Both the position numbers and the translations under genes were made by a program. Of a DNA stretch of 36,599 nucleotides, positions 8,450 to 18,702 are shown piece by piece. Numbering within the stretch: the stretch's first letter is position 1; each line of letters begins with the position of its first letter. Origin of the DNA: Vannielia sp. (lineage in GTDB: Bacteria; Pseudomonadota; Alphaproteobacteria; Rhodobacterales; Rhodobacteraceae); contig NZ_JARGND010000018.1 in NCBI RefSeq assembly GCF_029212645.1, positions 1-36,599 of the forward strand, in the 5' to 3' direction. The notes beneath the pieces were generated by a model. The model saw only the letters and a list, made by a program, of their open reading frames with translations, was not told the DNA's origin and did not search any database.

Positions 8450-8902
8450 ATGGCGAAAATTGATCACATTAACGAGCGGATATTGCGCGAACTGGCTGCT
8501 GATGGTCGCGTGAGCAATATCCAACTGGCCGAACGCGTGAGCCTGTCCCCATCGGCCTGTTTGCGGCGGGTCCAGGATCTTGAGCGTGCTGGCGTCATTA
8601 AAGGCTACAAGGCGGTGATCGATCCGGGCGCGACAGGCCGCAGTTTTGTTGCGATGCTCGGGGTGGGGCTATCGGTCCATACAAAGCAGAGCCAAGAAGC
8701 CTTTGAGCGGGCAATGTTGCGGGCGCCACAGGTGCGTGAGTGTCATAATATCACCGGCGCGATAGAGTATTTACTGCGGGTAGAGGTGGAGAACCTGGCG
8801 GCCTTCAAGCTGTTTCACACCGAAATTCTTGGCACCCTTCCGCAGGTAAATTCGATCACCACTTATGTCGTAATGAACTCGCCCAAAGACGACAGGGCCT
8901 AG
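8450..8902 (+). CDS. Lrp/AsnC family transcriptional regulator
   Basis: A 150-residue regulator. The N-terminal AsnC-type helix-turn-helix (about residues 5-60) reads DHINERILRELAADGRVS, then LAERVSLSPSACLRRV. The C-terminal RAM ligand-binding domain (about 65-145) has RECHNITGAIEYLLRVEV. It probably senses an amino acid and controls the divergent LysE-type exporter; that pairing is inference from position. The ATG at 8450 starts AKIDHINERI, the standard beginning of the family, with GGAG about 14 bp upstream. Longer in-frame starts would overlap the exporter gene and add non-homologous sequence. Confidence 0.92.
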   Translation: MAKIDHINERILRELAADGRVSNIQLAERVSLSPSACLRRVQDLERAGVIKGYKAVIDPGATGRSFVAMLGVGLSVHTKQSQEAFERAMLRAPQVRECHNITGAIEYLLRVEVENLAAFKLFHTEILGTLPQVNSITTYVVMNSPKDDRA

Positions 8903-8969
8903 CGGGATGCCAAAACGGTGGCGGCCCGAGTACCAGTGGGAAGGCATTTCTGGGATAGTTTTGTTCACC

Positions 8970-8993
8970 CCGGATACACGCCCTATCCGGTTT
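8970..8993 (+). terminator. Probable terminator of the Lrp gene
   Basis: A perfect 7-bp stem, CCGGATA (8970-8976) with TATCCGG (8984-8990), has a 7-base loop and then TTTC. It lies 68 bp after the regulator stop codon. The T-run is short, so efficiency is uncertain. Confidence 0.45.
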
Positions 8994-9082
8994 CTTGCGG
9001 TGCTACGCGTCAATCGCAGGTGGCCGAGGTTGCAAGCGGTAAAGTCCTTGCCGGAACGCGGCGATTTTTGCATCCATACTGG

Positions 9083-9111
9083 TTGACTCGCCCCGGCCAC
9101 ATCCTTATCTC
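9083..9111 (+). promoter_or_regulatory. Candidate vegetative promoter of groESL
   Basis: A TTGACT -35 box (9083-9088) is 17 bp from a TATCTC -10 box (9106-9111). This would start transcription at about 9118, at the left edge of the CIRCE operator. The position fits HrcA blocking, but the boxes are read by eye. Confidence 0.5.
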
Positions 9112-9118
9112 CACATTG

Positions 9119-9145
9119 TTATCACTCGCCGATGGTGAGTGCTAA
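9119..9145 (+). promoter_or_regulatory. CIRCE operator (HrcA binding site)
   Basis: TTATCACTC, a 9-bp spacer, then GAGTGCTAA: the inverted repeat of the CIRCE element with one mismatch in the left arm (consensus TTAGCACTC-N9-GAGTGCTAA). It sits 38 bp before the groES start. It implies repression by HrcA and release on heat or misfolding stress. No hrcA is in this window. Confidence 0.9.
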
Positions 9146-9183
9146 TGATAGAATCATAACCTCGAACGAAGGAGCGTTCAGAG

Positions 9184-9471
9184 ATGGCATTTACCCCTCT
9201 TCATGACCGCGTCGTGGTCCGCCGCGTCGAATCAAACGAAAAGACTGCCGGTGGACTCATCATCCCCGAGAGCGCCAAGGAAAAGCCCGCTGAGGGCGAG
9301 ATCGTGGCCGTTGGTGCAGGCGCTCGTGACGACGCCGGAAACCGCATCGCCCCCGATGTGAACGCGGGCGACCGCGTGCTGTTCGGCAAGTGGTCCGGCA
9401 CCGAAGTACAGATCGACGGCGAAGAGCTGCTGATCATGAAAGAAAGCGACATCATGGGCGTTATCGCCTGA
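9184..9471 (+). CDS. groES: Co-chaperonin GroES
   Basis: The 95-residue lid of the GroEL chamber. The family start [16 protein letters not shown] and the mobile-loop region around residues 15-32 ([16 protein letters not shown]) are present, as is the [11 protein letters not shown] segment late in the chain. AAGGAG precedes the ATG by about 8 bp. It is the first gene of the groES-groEL operon, 47 bp before groEL, under CIRCE control. Confidence 0.98.
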   Translation: MAFTPLHDRVVVRRVESNEKTAGGLIIPESAKEKPAEGEIVAVGAGARDDAGNRIAPDVNAGDRVLFGKWSGTEVQIDGEELLIMKESDIMGVIA

Positions 9472-9509
9472 TAACGCTTTCGAATTTCAACGAAATTCCG
9501 AGATACTAG

Positions 9510-11162
<1,653 letters not shown>

Positions 11163-11189
11163 GCCACTCGCGCTTGGAAATAAGGGAAA

Positions 11190-11215
11190 GGGCCGCCATT
11201 TGGTGGCCCTTTTTC
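11190..11215 (+). terminator. Rho-independent terminator of groESL
   Basis: A 9-bp stem, AGGGCCGCC (11190-11198) with GGTGGCCCT (11203-11211) including one G-T pair, has the tetraloop ATTT and then TTTT. It lies 28 bp after the groEL stop. Confidence 0.88.
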
Positions 11216-11294
11216 GTTCACCGCCGGTTGCCAAGGCGCGCAGCGTCAACACTGTGGCAGCCGCCCCCGGCCGGATAACGAAAATGCGACAGGG

Positions 11295-12209
11295 ATGACG
11301 GTTAGCGCCCCTTTTGCTTTTTACCCGAGCAAGTTACTGCGCCTCATGCAGCTTGCCCTTTTGACCGCCCTCGCCATGTTGGCTTTTGCCGCAAACTCCC
11401 TGCTCAACCGGGCCGGGGTGGAGCACGGCGGTATCGGGCCGATGGAATTTGCCCTTGTACGCGTGGCGGGCGGGGCGCTAGTTTTGGCCGCTCTAGTGGC
11501 CATGCGTGGGGGCCGCCTGCCGCTTTGGCAGCGGGGGCGCGTGTTGGGGGCCGTTTCCCTGACGGCTTATATGATCGGGTTTTCCGGGGCCTATCTTGCG
11601 CTGGATGCGGGGCTTGGGGCGCTGATCCTGTTTGGCGTGGTGCAGGTGAGCATGTTTGCGTGGGCTTCGTGGCGTGGCGCGGTGCCCAAGGGGCGGCAGC
11701 TTGCCGGGGCGGCGCTGGCCTTTGGCGGGCTGGCTTGGCTGCTTTGGCCCGGCGGTGCGGCCCCTGTTGACGCGCCGAGCGCGGCGCTGATGGTGATCGC
11801 CGGGGTGGGCTGGGCGGCCTACACGCTTTCGGGGCGCACATCGCCTGATCCACTGGGCGCGACGGCGGCGAATTTCCTGCTATGCCTGCCACTCACTGGC
11901 TTGGCGGTGCTGGCGTTCGGCGCGGGAAACTGGGCCTTGCCCGGCGTCCTGCTCGCGATGATCTCTGGCGGGCTGACCTCTGGCCTTGGCTATGCGCTTT
12001 GGTATGCGGTGCTGCCGCGCATCGAGGCGGGCACGGCGGCGGTGGTGCAGCTTTCTGTCCCGGTGATTGCCTTGGCCACCGGCGCGTTGCTGCTCGGCGA
12101 GTCTCTCGGCCCGCGCCTCTTGCTGGCCGGGGCCATCGTGCTGGCCGGGATTGCGCTGGCGCTCACCGAATCAAGGGCTCCAACGGATCGTAGCCAAACC
12201 CGCGACTGA
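11295..12209 (+). CDS. EamA/DMT family transporter
   Basis: Inner-membrane permease of 304 residues with about ten hydrophobic helices in two EamA halves, the drug/metabolite transporter layout (RhaT/YdcZ-like). The first helix has LALLTALAMLAFAANSLLNR, followed by a conserved FALVRVAGGALVL segment. The C-terminal half ends with LLLGESLGPRLLLAGAIVLAGI, typical of EamA repeats. The substrate is unknown. The ATG at 11346 is an alternative start that would remove 17 non-hydrophobic residues; neither start has a good ribosome site. Its last 47 bp overlap the convergent Nudix gene. Confidence 0.86.
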   Translation: MTVSAPFAFYPSKLLRLMQLALLTALAMLAFAANSLLNRAGVEHGGIGPMEFALVRVAGGALVLAALVAMRGGRLPLWQRGRVLGAVSLTAYMIGFSGAYLALDAGLGALILFGVVQVSMFAWASWRGAVPKGRQLAGAALAFGGLAWLLWPGGAAPVDAPSAALMVIAGVGWAAYTLSGRTSPDPLGATAANFLLCLPLTGLAVLAFGAGNWALPGVLLAMISGGLTSGLGYALWYAVLPRIEAGTAAVVQLSVPVIALATGALLLGESLGPRLLLAGAIVLAGIALALTESRAPTDRSQTRD

Positions 12210-12600
12210 ACGCGATTTGCCCAAGGCTGCCCGGCTTGTGGGGCAGGGCGCTTAGCTCTTCTTCCGTGACCCAGCGCCGCTTGCTCACAATCCTTTCCGG
12301 ATCTTCCCAATCATCGCGCAGTTCTCCCGCGATCAGCTTGCAGCGAAAGAAGATTTCAACCTGGTGAAAGCCCGTCGCCTCCTCGTGATACTCATTCACA
12401 AGGCAAGGCGGTCCCACCTGCACGGTCAGGCCGGTTTCTTCATGCACTTCACGGGCGAGATTGTCGGGCAGGGAGGCGTGCATCTCTGCACCGCCGCCGG
12501 GGGCGCACCACAGCGGATTGGCCGGATCGGCCCAGGCGTTAACGATGAGCAGGTGGTTGTCTTCCACGATGATGGCGCGGGTGGCGAGGCGAATGGGCAT
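12163..12600 (-). CDS. Nudix hydrolase
   Basis: A 145-residue Nudix-fold protein that should hydrolyse a nucleoside diphosphate linked to another moiety; the exact substrate is unknown. The Nudix box runs from GGGAEM to REVHEETGL (about residues 36-59), and the catalytic REVxEExG part is complete. The glutamate normally found in the Gx5E part reads alanine, which may affect stability more than catalysis. The N-terminus MPIRLATRAIIVEDNHLLIV gives the usual first strand. It is convergent with the EamA gene (47-bp overlap) and divergent from the alpha/beta hydrolase gene 43 bp away. Confidence 0.88.
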   Translation of the reverse strand: MPIRLATRAIIVEDNHLLIVNAWADPANPLWCAPGGGAEMHASLPDNLAREVHEETGLTVQVGPPCLVNEYHEEATGFHQVEIFFRCKLIAGELRDDWEDPERIVSKRRWVTEEELSALPHKPGSLGQIAFSRGFGYDPLEPLIR

Positions 12601-12643
12601 GGCGCTAACCTGACGCTGCGGCGCGGCGCTGGCAAGAGGGCCG

Positions 12644-13402
12644 ATGCTCCCCTATATGAGAAAGATGCGCCAGATTGCCCTTGCCCTTCTGCTCACCCTC
12701 GCCGCCGTTCCTGCCACGGCAAAAGAGTGCGTTGTTCTGCTGCATGGGCTTGCTCGCACCTCAAATTCCATGGCTCCGCTTGACTTTGCGCTGGAGCAGG
12801 CGGGGTACAATGTGCTGGCCCCTGATTACGCCTCAACCTCCAGGCCGATCCAGGAACTTGCCGCCGTTGTGCCGCAGGCTTATGCGGCATGTGAGGGGGA
12901 AAAGGTGCACTTCGTGACCCACTCGATGGGCGGAATTCTCGTGCGCGTTTGGCTGCGCGATGCCCGCCCCAAGCGGCTGGGGCGCGTGGTGATGCTGGGC
13001 CCGCCAAATGAGGGCAGCGAACTGGTGGATGCGCTGGGGGATTGGGCCTTGTTTGACGCGGTGAATGGCCCGGCTGGCGATCAGTTGGGCACCGATGCTG
13101 CCTCAATCCCGCAGCGGCTTGGCCCGGCGTGGTTTGCGCCCGGCATCATTGCCGGTGATCTCAGCTTCAACCCGATCTACAGCTCAATCATTCCCGGCCC
13201 GGATGACGGCAAGGTCGCGGTTGCGGCCACCCATCTTGACGGCGAGGCGGACCGGATCACCCTGACGGTGACGCACACCTTCATGATGTCCAACCCGCTG
13301 GTCATGGCGCAGGTCTTGACCTTCCTTCAGACCGGGGCGTTTGACGACGATTTGACCTACGCCGATGCCGTTGCAATGGGGCTGACCGGGATCACCGAGT
13401 AG
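12644..13402 (+). CDS. Exported alpha/beta hydrolase (lipase/esterase-like)
   Basis: A 252-residue protein with a signal peptide ([22 protein letters not shown]) and an alpha/beta-hydrolase fold. The oxyanion region is [10 protein letters not shown] (about residues 29-38). The nucleophile elbow is THSMGG, with threonine instead of the first glycine. The histidine probably lies in VTHTFMM near residue 223. Related proteins are annotated as lipases or permeases of the PGAP1 type; the substrate is unknown. ATGs at 12656 and 12665 also give a full signal peptide. It overlaps convergent purK by 11 bp. Confidence 0.84.
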   Translation: MLPYMRKMRQIALALLLTLAAVPATAKECVVLLHGLARTSNSMAPLDFALEQAGYNVLAPDYASTSRPIQELAAVVPQAYAACEGEKVHFVTHSMGGILVRVWLRDARPKRLGRVVMLGPPNEGSELVDALGDWALFDAVNGPAGDQLGTDAASIPQRLGPAWFAPGIIAGDLSFNPIYSSIIPGPDDGKVAVAATHLDGEADRITLTVTHTFMMSNPLVMAQVLTFLQTGAFDDDLTYADAVAMGLTGITE

Positions 13403-14465
13403 CGGTTTGCACCCGGTTTACATGGCCCATCTTGCGGCCCGGTCTGGCCTCGGCCTTGCCGTAAAGGTGGATCGCAGCGTGCCGCTCGCGGGAAATCTCG
13501 GGGAGCCGGTCGATATCATCGCCGATCAGGTTTTCCATCACCACATCAGCATGACGTTGCCCATCGGCCAGCGGCCAGCCAGCAATGGCGCGGACGTGCT
13601 GCTCAAACTGGTCAACCGCACAGCCATTTTGTGTCCAATGGCCGGAATTATGCACTCGGGGCGCGATTTCATTGACGATCAGCGCACCGGGGGTGACAAA
13701 AAGCTCCACCCCCATCACGCCAACATAATCCAGCGCGTTCAGGATTTTGCCAGCCATGAGGGCGGCATCAAGCGCGAGCCGTGGCGGCAGGTTCGCGGGC
13801 ACCGTGGTGGTCGAGAGGATGCCGTCTTTGTGGACGTTCTCGCCGGGATCAAAGCACACAACCTCGCCCGATAGCCCCCGCGCGGCGATCACCGAAACCT
13901 CAAGCGAGAAATTGACGAACCCTTCCAGAACCGACTCGGCACCCTCCATCGCCGCCCATGCTGCCGCACCATCTTGCCCGGCATTCAGGCGGGCCTGGCC
14001 CTTGCCATCATAGCCCAAGCGGCGGGTTTTCAGGATTGAAGGCGCGCCAATTTTGGCGACGGCGGCCTCCATCTCCTGCGGCGAAGCGACGGGCGCGAAC
14101 GGCGCCGTTGCAAGGCTGAGATCCCGCAAAAAGGCCTTTTCGATCAGCCGGTCCTGGCTCACCCGCAGGGCTTCACGGCCGGGGCGGATCGGGCGGATCG
14201 CTTCGAGAACGTCGAGCGCGGCGGTGGGAATGTTTTCAAACTCGTAGGTGATCACATCCACGTCGCCCGCAAAGGCAACCAGCGCTTCTGTATCATCGTA
14301 GCTCGCACGAGTGACCTTATGGGCCACGTCCCCGGCGGGGGATGCGTTTGGCTCAAAAATATGGGTTTTGTAGCCTAAGCGCGCGGCCGCCACCGAGAGC
14401 ATCCGGCCAAGTTGGCCGCCGCCCAAAATCCCGATCGTGGACCCCTGCGCGAGCGGTTCAGTCAT
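13392..14465 (-). CDS. purK: N5-carboxyaminoimidazole ribonucleotide synthase (PurK)
   Basis: Makes N5-CAIR from AIR, bicarbonate and ATP in de novo purine synthesis; PurE then isomerises it. The 357-residue ATP-grasp enzyme starts [20 protein letters not shown], with the GGGQLG nucleotide-binding loop at 14-19. Later markers are [18 protein letters not shown] in the ATP-grasp core, and [13 protein letters not shown], a PurK signature. The start at 14465 overlaps the purE stop by 8 bp (ATGACTGA), so the two are translationally coupled. A longer frame upstream lies inside purE and is rejected. Confidence 0.96.
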   Translation of the reverse strand: MTEPLAQGSTIGILGGGQLGRMLSVAAARLGYKTHIFEPNASPAGDVAHKVTRASYDDTEALVAFAGDVDVITYEFENIPTAALDVLEAIRPIRPGREALRVSQDRLIEKAFLRDLSLATAPFAPVASPQEMEAAVAKIGAPSILKTRRLGYDGKGQARLNAGQDGAAAWAAMEGAESVLEGFVNFSLEVSVIAARGLSGEVVCFDPGENVHKDGILSTTTVPANLPPRLALDAALMAGKILNALDYVGVMGVELFVTPGALIVNEIAPRVHNSGHWTQNGCAVDQFEQHVRAIAGWPLADGQRHADVVMENLIGDDIDRLPEISRERHAAIHLYGKAEARPGRKMGHVNRVQTATR

Positions 14466-14946
14466 CCTGCGGCACCTCGGGGATCGAGGCCGAAAGAGTT
14501 TCCCGCCACGCCTCAAGCCGCTCGGCCAGCGCCTCGTCTGAAACGGCCAGAATGCCCGCGGCCATCAAGCCCGCATTCGCCGCGCCCGCCTCGCCAATCG
14601 CCATGGTCGCCACGGGAAAGCCGCGCGGCATCTGGACAATGGAATAAAGGCTGTCAACGCCGGAAAGCGCCTTTGTTTGCACCGGCACGCCAATTACCGG
14701 CACGCGGGTTTTCGAGGCCATCATGCCGGGCAAATGCGCCGCGCCGCCTGCACCTGCGATAATTGCCTTCAAGCCACGCCCGGCGGCCTCTTTGCCATAG
14801 GTCCAAAGCCTGTCAGGGGTGCGGTGGGCCGATACGATCCGGGCTTCATACACCACGCCCAAAGCATCAAGAATATCGGCGGCGTGTTTCATGGTTGGCC
14901 AGTCTGACTGGCTTCCCATGATTATGCCCACAAGCGGATCGGCCAT
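14458..14946 (-). CDS. purE: N5-carboxyaminoimidazole ribonucleotide mutase (PurE, class I)
   Basis: Converts N5-CAIR to CAIR, the step after PurK. The 162-residue protein carries the class I PurE motifs: IIMGSQSDW (residues 8-16), VSAHRTP (38-44) with the catalytic histidine, and [12 protein letters not shown] (64-75). The presence of PurK next to it supports the two-step bacterial route rather than direct AIR carboxylase. GAGGGAG precedes the ATG. It is the first gene of a purE-purK pair, 57 bp downstream of the DUF465 gene on the same strand, so a longer transcript is possible. Confidence 0.97.
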   Translation of the reverse strand: MADPLVGIIMGSQSDWPTMKHAADILDALGVVYEARIVSAHRTPDRLWTYGKEAAGRGLKAIIAGAGGAAHLPGMMASKTRVPVIGVPVQTKALSGVDSLYSIVQMPRGFPVATMAIGEAGAANAGLMAAGILAVSDEALAERLEAWRETLSASIPEVPQDD

Positions 14947-15003
14947 GGTGCGGCTCCCTCACATCCCTCTGAAAAGAGCGCCCCTTATAGCCGCATGGCC
15001 GGG

Positions 15004-15270
15004 TTACGCAATGATATCGGGGTAAAGCTGGTCTTCGATGCGCCCGATCTCATCCTTGAGAGCCAGTTTGCGCTTTTTGAGCCGTTGCAGCGTGAAGCGA
15101 TCACTGGTGTTGCGCTCATGCAGCGCCTCGATAGCGCCGTCCAGATCGCGATGTTCGCACTTGAGCACCTCCAGCTTAACGCGGAGCACCTCTTCATGGC
15201 TCATCTCACCGGGAGCATGTATGGGCATATCGTCTGGCATGGTGGTGGGTGGATCATAGGCATTTTCCAC
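15004..15270 (-). CDS. DUF465/YdcH family small protein
   Basis: An 88-residue protein from a GTG start, or 66 residues from the ATG at 15204 (MSHEEVLRVK). The C-terminal 50 residues carry the DUF465 pattern, EHRDLDGAIEAL, then LQRLKKRKLALKDEI and the ending LYPDIIA, forming a coiled-coil hairpin. The family is widespread in Proteobacteria and has no firm function. The 22 residues before MSHEE are proline-rich and not clearly part of the family, so the shorter start is quite possible. It lies upstream of purE and divergent from hsp20. Confidence 0.87.
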   Translation of the reverse strand: MENAYDPPTTMPDDMPIHAPGEMSHEEVLRVKLEVLKCEHRDLDGAIEALHERNTSDRFTLQRLKKRKLALKDEIGRIEDQLYPDIIA

Positions 15271-15289
15271 GTTTGCTCAATGGCCTGGC

Positions 15290-15318
15290 CTTGTTTGATT
15301 AGCAACAAATGCCCATAT
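15290..15318 (+). promoter_or_regulatory. Candidate RpoH-type promoter of hsp20
   Basis: CTTGTTT (15290-15296) and CCCATAT (15312-15318), separated by 15 bp, resemble the heat-shock sigma-32 consensus (CTTGAAA, then CCCCATNT). This leaves a 5' leader of about 60 bases before the hsp20 ATG. The -35 box has mismatches, so the call is tentative. Confidence 0.35.
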
Positions 15319-15384
15319 CTGTAGGGCGGTGCCCATGATGGGGCCGCGTATAGCATTGTCGCTTGCCAAAAAGGGCCATGCCAG

Positions 15385-15798
15385 ATGAGCAAACTGAATT
15401 TCGGGTCGCACCCTTTCCTGTTAGGTTTCGAGCAGCTTGAACGGCTGGTCGAACGCACTGCCAAGACCGGCAGCGAGGGGTATCCACCGTTCAACATTGA
15501 GCAATCCAGCGAAAACAGCTACCGCATCACGCTTGCGGTGGCCGGATTTGCGGAACAAGACCTCTCGATCACGGTTGAGGAATCACAACTGGTGATCCGT
15601 GGGCGCCAGTCTGAGGAAGACGAAGGCCGTATTTTCCTCCATCGTGGCATCGCCGCCCGCCAGTTTCAGCGCAGCTTCGTGCTGGCAGACGGCGTTGAAG
15701 TCGCCGGTGCCAAAATGGAAAACGGGCTCCTGCATGTGGATCTGATGCGAGCGGAGCCGGAAACGGTCATCCAGACGATCAAGATCGAACGGGGTTGA
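15385..15798 (+). CDS. Hsp20/alpha-crystallin small heat-shock protein
   Basis: A 137-residue holdase chaperone of the IbpA/HspA type that binds unfolding proteins. The alpha-crystallin domain spans about residues 33-125: PPFNIEQSSENSYRITLAVAG, then LVIRGRQ, then FLHRGIAARQFQRSFVLADGV. The IxI-type tail is represented by IQTIKIERG. An AAAAAGGG ribosome site lies about 11-18 bp before the ATG. A DUF1150 gene follows 25 bp on, an arrangement I recognise from many Rhizobiales and Rhodobacterales, suggesting heat co-induction. Confidence 0.93.
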   Translation: MSKLNFGSHPFLLGFEQLERLVERTAKTGSEGYPPFNIEQSSENSYRITLAVAGFAEQDLSITVEESQLVIRGRQSEEDEGRIFLHRGIAARQFQRSFVLADGVEVAGAKMENGLLHVDLMRAEPETVIQTIKIERG

Positions 15799-15823
15799 GG
15801 GACAAGCGCGAAAGGAGACTGCG

Positions 15824-16057
15824 ATGAATACGAAGTTTGATTTTAACGACCACGGCGCAACCGAGCAGCCGATCGTCTATGTCCGTAAGGCCAATGTAGA
15901 TGAACTGCCCGATGAGGTGCGCGACCAGCCTGAACTGGTAGATGATATCTACGCAGTTCACAGCATTGATGGTGAGCGCCTTGCCTTGGTGCAAGGCCGC
16001 GAGCTGGCCTTCGTGCTGGCACGCCGGCATGACATGGCTCCTGTCACCGTTCACTGA
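15824..16057 (+). CDS. DUF1150 family protein
   Basis: A 77-residue acidic protein. The centre, IVYVRKANVDELPDEV, then YAVHSIDGERLALVQGRELAFVLARRHD, matches the DUF1150 pattern of small alphaproteobacterial proteins encoded after Hsp20. AAAGGAG precedes the ATG by about 6 bp. Its role is unknown; linkage suggests a helper in the small-heat-shock response, which is inference. Confidence 0.85.
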   Translation: MNTKFDFNDHGATEQPIVYVRKANVDELPDEVRDQPELVDDIYAVHSIDGERLALVQGRELAFVLARRHDMAPVTVH

Positions 16058-16063
16058 ATTGGG

Positions 16064-16088
16064 CGCTTGAGGTGCGTCCGCTCAAGCG
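16064..16088. terminator. Hairpin between convergent genes
   Basis: CGCTTGAG (16064-16071) pairs perfectly with CTCAAGCG (16081-16088) around a 9-base loop, 7 bp after the DUF1150 stop and 12 bp before the end of the convergent methyltransferase gene. There is no T-run, so it is a weak or bidirectional terminator candidate. Confidence 0.4.
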
Positions 16089-16099
16089 GCGGCAATCAA

Positions 16100-16915
16100 T
16101 CAGGCGAGAGAAAAGGTCAGGATATCCTGACCGGGCACCTCGTGGCCCCCTGACAGAGACCATTGACCTCTGGCGAAAGCCTCTACTTTCAGCCCCGCCT
16201 TGGCGGCCTCTTCTTCGAGCCGCTGCAAGCTGTAGCCGGTTGCACCGGGCACCTTGGCGGGGTCATTATGGAAAAAGCCCGGTTCAACTTCATGTTGGAA
16301 TGTCAGATTGCGCGCGCCGCCGCCGCCGATCTTCTCCAGGTGAGCTGGCAGGCCCTCATGGATCACGAACATGCTGGCCAGCACCCGCCCGCCGGGCCGC
16401 AGGATGCGGGCAAACTCGCCCATGTAGCGGGCAAGATCACCGGGGAACATATGGGTGAAGACTGAAAACAGGAAGATCAGGTCAACCGTGCCATCTTCGC
16501 GAGGCACGGAGTAGGCATCCATCGCTTCGGTGCCCGATGGGTTGTGCTGCTTATCGGCGACATTGAAGTGGACAAAGGCAAAGCGTTTGTCAGTGGCGGC
16601 GATGTTTTTCTGCGCCCAGGCGATGCTATCGGGCATGATATCAATGCCCAAATAGGTGCCATCGTTTGGAAGGTGCGAAAGAAGCGCAATCGCATCGCGG
16701 CCAACACCGCAGCCGATTTCCACCACGTCGACCGCATCTGCAAGCCCGCCAAAGCGGGTGAGGGCCTCGATGTGATTATCGGAAACGGCGGTGAAATTCG
16801 CCAGCGTTCCGGTGCGCCAGGCTAGGTGGCGTGGGATGTTGAACCCGCGGTGGTGAACGGGCGACCCTTCCTTGGGGTCGCCCTTCCCGAGCCGCGAGAA
16901 CAACCGCCGGATCAT
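16100..16915 (-). CDS. Class I SAM-dependent methyltransferase
   Basis: A 271-residue protein with a clear Rossmann SAM site: VVEIGCGVGRDAIALL (about residues 64-79, motif I) and YLGIDIMPDSI (about 89-99, acidic end of beta-2). FARILRPGGRVLASMFVIHE (about 164-183) is the post-motif region. The substrate is unknown. Its ATG overlaps the stop codon of the sat/cysC fusion by 4 bp (ATGA), so it is translationally coupled to sulfate activation. That suggests, but does not prove, a link to sulfur metabolism or to making a sulfated or methylated product. Confidence 0.88.
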   Translation of the reverse strand: MIRRLFSRLGKGDPKEGSPVHHRGFNIPRHLAWRTGTLANFTAVSDNHIEALTRFGGLADAVDVVEIGCGVGRDAIALLSHLPNDGTYLGIDIMPDSIAWAQKNIAATDKRFAFVHFNVADKQHNPSGTEAMDAYSVPREDGTVDLIFLFSVFTHMFPGDLARYMGEFARILRPGGRVLASMFVIHEGLPAHLEKIGGGGARNLTFQHEVEPGFFHNDPAKVPGATGYSLQRLEEEAAKAGLKVEAFARGQWSLSGGHEVPGQDILTFSLA

Positions 16916-18621
16916 CCGGCGATCAGCCCCATTTGCTCAAGTTTCAGGATCACCTGATGCGCGCAGTTATCAACGTCAACGTTTTCGGTCTCAACGCTTA
17001 GCTCGGGGTTTTCAGGGGTTTCATAGGGGTCGGAAATCCCGGTGAATTCCTTGATTTTCCCTTCGCGGGCCAGCTTGTAAAGGCCTTTGCGATCGCGCCG
17101 TTCGCATTCCTCGATGGAGGTTGCGACATGCACTTCCACAAACGCGCCGAACGCCTCGACATCCTCGCGCACGGCCCTGCGGGTGGTGGTGTAGGGCGCG
17201 ATGGGCGCGCAGATCGCGATGCCGCCGTTCTTGGTTATCTCGGAGGCAACATAGCCGATGCGGCGGATGTTGAGATCACGGTGCTCTTTGGAAAAGCCCA
17301 GCTCGGAGCTGAGGTTTTTGCGCACGATATCGCCATCAAGCAGGGTCACCGGGCGGCCGCCCATTTCCATCAGCTTGACCATCAGAGCGTTGGCGATGGT
17401 TGATTTGCCGGAGCCTGAGAAGCCGGTGAAGAACACGGTAAAGCCCTGTTTGGCACGCGGCGGGCGTGTGCGGCGCAACTCCCTGACGACCTCGGGGAAG
17501 GAAAACCACTCAGGAATTTCAAGGCCCTCGGCCAGACGGCGGCGCAACTCGGTGCCGGAAATGTTGAGGATGGTCACCTTGTCCTTGTCGGCGATCTCGT
17601 CCATCGGCTCGTATTGCGCCCGCTCCTGCACCCAGACCATGTGCTTGAAGTCGACCATCTCTACGCCGATTTCGTCCTGGTATTTCCGGAACAGATCCTG
17701 CGCATCGTAGGGGCCGTAAAAATCTTCACCAGCGGAGTTTTTGCCGGGGCCAGCGTGGTCACGGCCAACGATGAAGTGGGTGCAGCCATGGTTGGCGCGG
17801 ATCAAACCGTGCCAAACGGCCTCACGCGGGCCCGCCATGCGCATGGCGAGGTTGAGCAGGCTCATGGTGGTGGTGGAGGCCGGGTACTTATCAAGCACGG
17901 CCTCGTAGCAGCGCACACGGGTGAAGTGATCCACATCGCCCGGCTTGGTCAAGCCAACGACAGGGTGAATGAGCAGGTTGGCCTGCGCTTCCTTGGCGGC
18001 ACGGAAGGTGAGCTCCTGATGCGCACGGTGCAGCGGATTGCGGGTTTGAAAGGCCACAACACGGCGCCAGCCCAGCTTGCGGAAGTAGGCGCGCAACTCG
18101 TTGGGGCTGTCGCGGCGGGCGCGGAAATCATAGTGGACCGGCTGTTGCAGGCCAGTCACCGGGCCGCCGAGGTAGATTTTGCCAGCTTTGTTGTGCAGGT
18201 AGTTGACGGCGGGGTGGGCGAGATCATCTGCGCCAAACACCTTTTCAGCCTCGCGCGATTTATCAGGCGTCCAGCAATCCGTCACGTTGAGGGTGGCGAG
18301 AATCACGCCCTCCTGGTCGCGCAGCGCAATGTCCTGGCCAAGCTTGATGCTCTCGGCAAATTTCTCCGACACATCCAGCGTGATCGGCATCGGCCAGAGC
18401 TTGCCATCCGCAAGGCGCATGTCTTCCACGACGCCGTTGTAATCTTCCTGCGAAAGGAAACCTTTCAGCGGGTTGAACCCCCCATTCATCAGCAGCTCCA
18501 GATCGCAAATCTGGCGCGGCGTCAGGTCCCAGCTCGGCAAATCACCGGCTTCGATCTTCAGCTTCTGGGCGCTTTCGTATGAAACATAAAGCTCGGGGAT
18601 AGGCGTAAGGTTTTGCTGCAT
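16912..18621 (-). CDS. Bifunctional sulfate adenylyltransferase/adenylylsulfate kinase
   Basis: A 569-residue fusion. The N-terminal ATP sulfurylase (about residues 1-385) makes APS from sulfate and ATP, with the active-site motifs QTRNPLHRAH at 192-201 and GRDHAGPG at 286-293. The C-terminal APS kinase (about 392-569) makes PAPS, with P-loop GFSGSGKST at 400-408, DGD at 429-431 and the LGFSKEHRDLNIRRI segment. All key motifs look intact, so both activities are likely. It supplies activated sulfate for assimilation or sulfotransferases. The upstream gap carries a palindromic operator candidate at 18703-18718. Confidence 0.96.
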   Translation of the reverse strand: MQQNLTPIPELYVSYESAQKLKIEAGDLPSWDLTPRQICDLELLMNGGFNPLKGFLSQEDYNGVVEDMRLADGKLWPMPITLDVSEKFAESIKLGQDIALRDQEGVILATLNVTDCWTPDKSREAEKVFGADDLAHPAVNYLHNKAGKIYLGGPVTGLQQPVHYDFRARRDSPNELRAYFRKLGWRRVVAFQTRNPLHRAHQELTFRAAKEAQANLLIHPVVGLTKPGDVDHFTRVRCYEAVLDKYPASTTTMSLLNLAMRMAGPREAVWHGLIRANHGCTHFIVGRDHAGPGKNSAGEDFYGPYDAQDLFRKYQDEIGVEMVDFKHMVWVQERAQYEPMDEIADKDKVTILNISGTELRRRLAEGLEIPEWFSFPEVVRELRRTRPPRAKQGFTVFFTGFSGSGKSTIANALMVKLMEMGGRPVTLLDGDIVRKNLSSELGFSKEHRDLNIRRIGYVASEITKNGGIAICAPIAPYTTTRRAVREDVEAFGAFVEVHVATSIEECERRDRKGLYKLAREGKIKEFTGISDPYETPENPELSVETENVDVDNCAHQVILKLEQMGLIAG

Positions 18622-18702
18622 GAAACTCGTTCCGGAGATCTGAATAGGTTTTATTGGCCGGACCTAGACCTTTGATGCACGCGAATGCAAGTCAGGCTGG
18701 CT

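Noticed and set aside
12163..12209. Convergent overlap of EamA and Nudix genes as a frameshift sign
   Set aside because: Both proteins are complete with normal ends; short convergent overlaps also occur at 13392-13402 and 33179-33218, so this is ordinary compaction.
17614..18582. 322-codon plus-strand frame over sat/cysC
   Set aside because: Antisense shadow of a gene with complete catalytic motifs.
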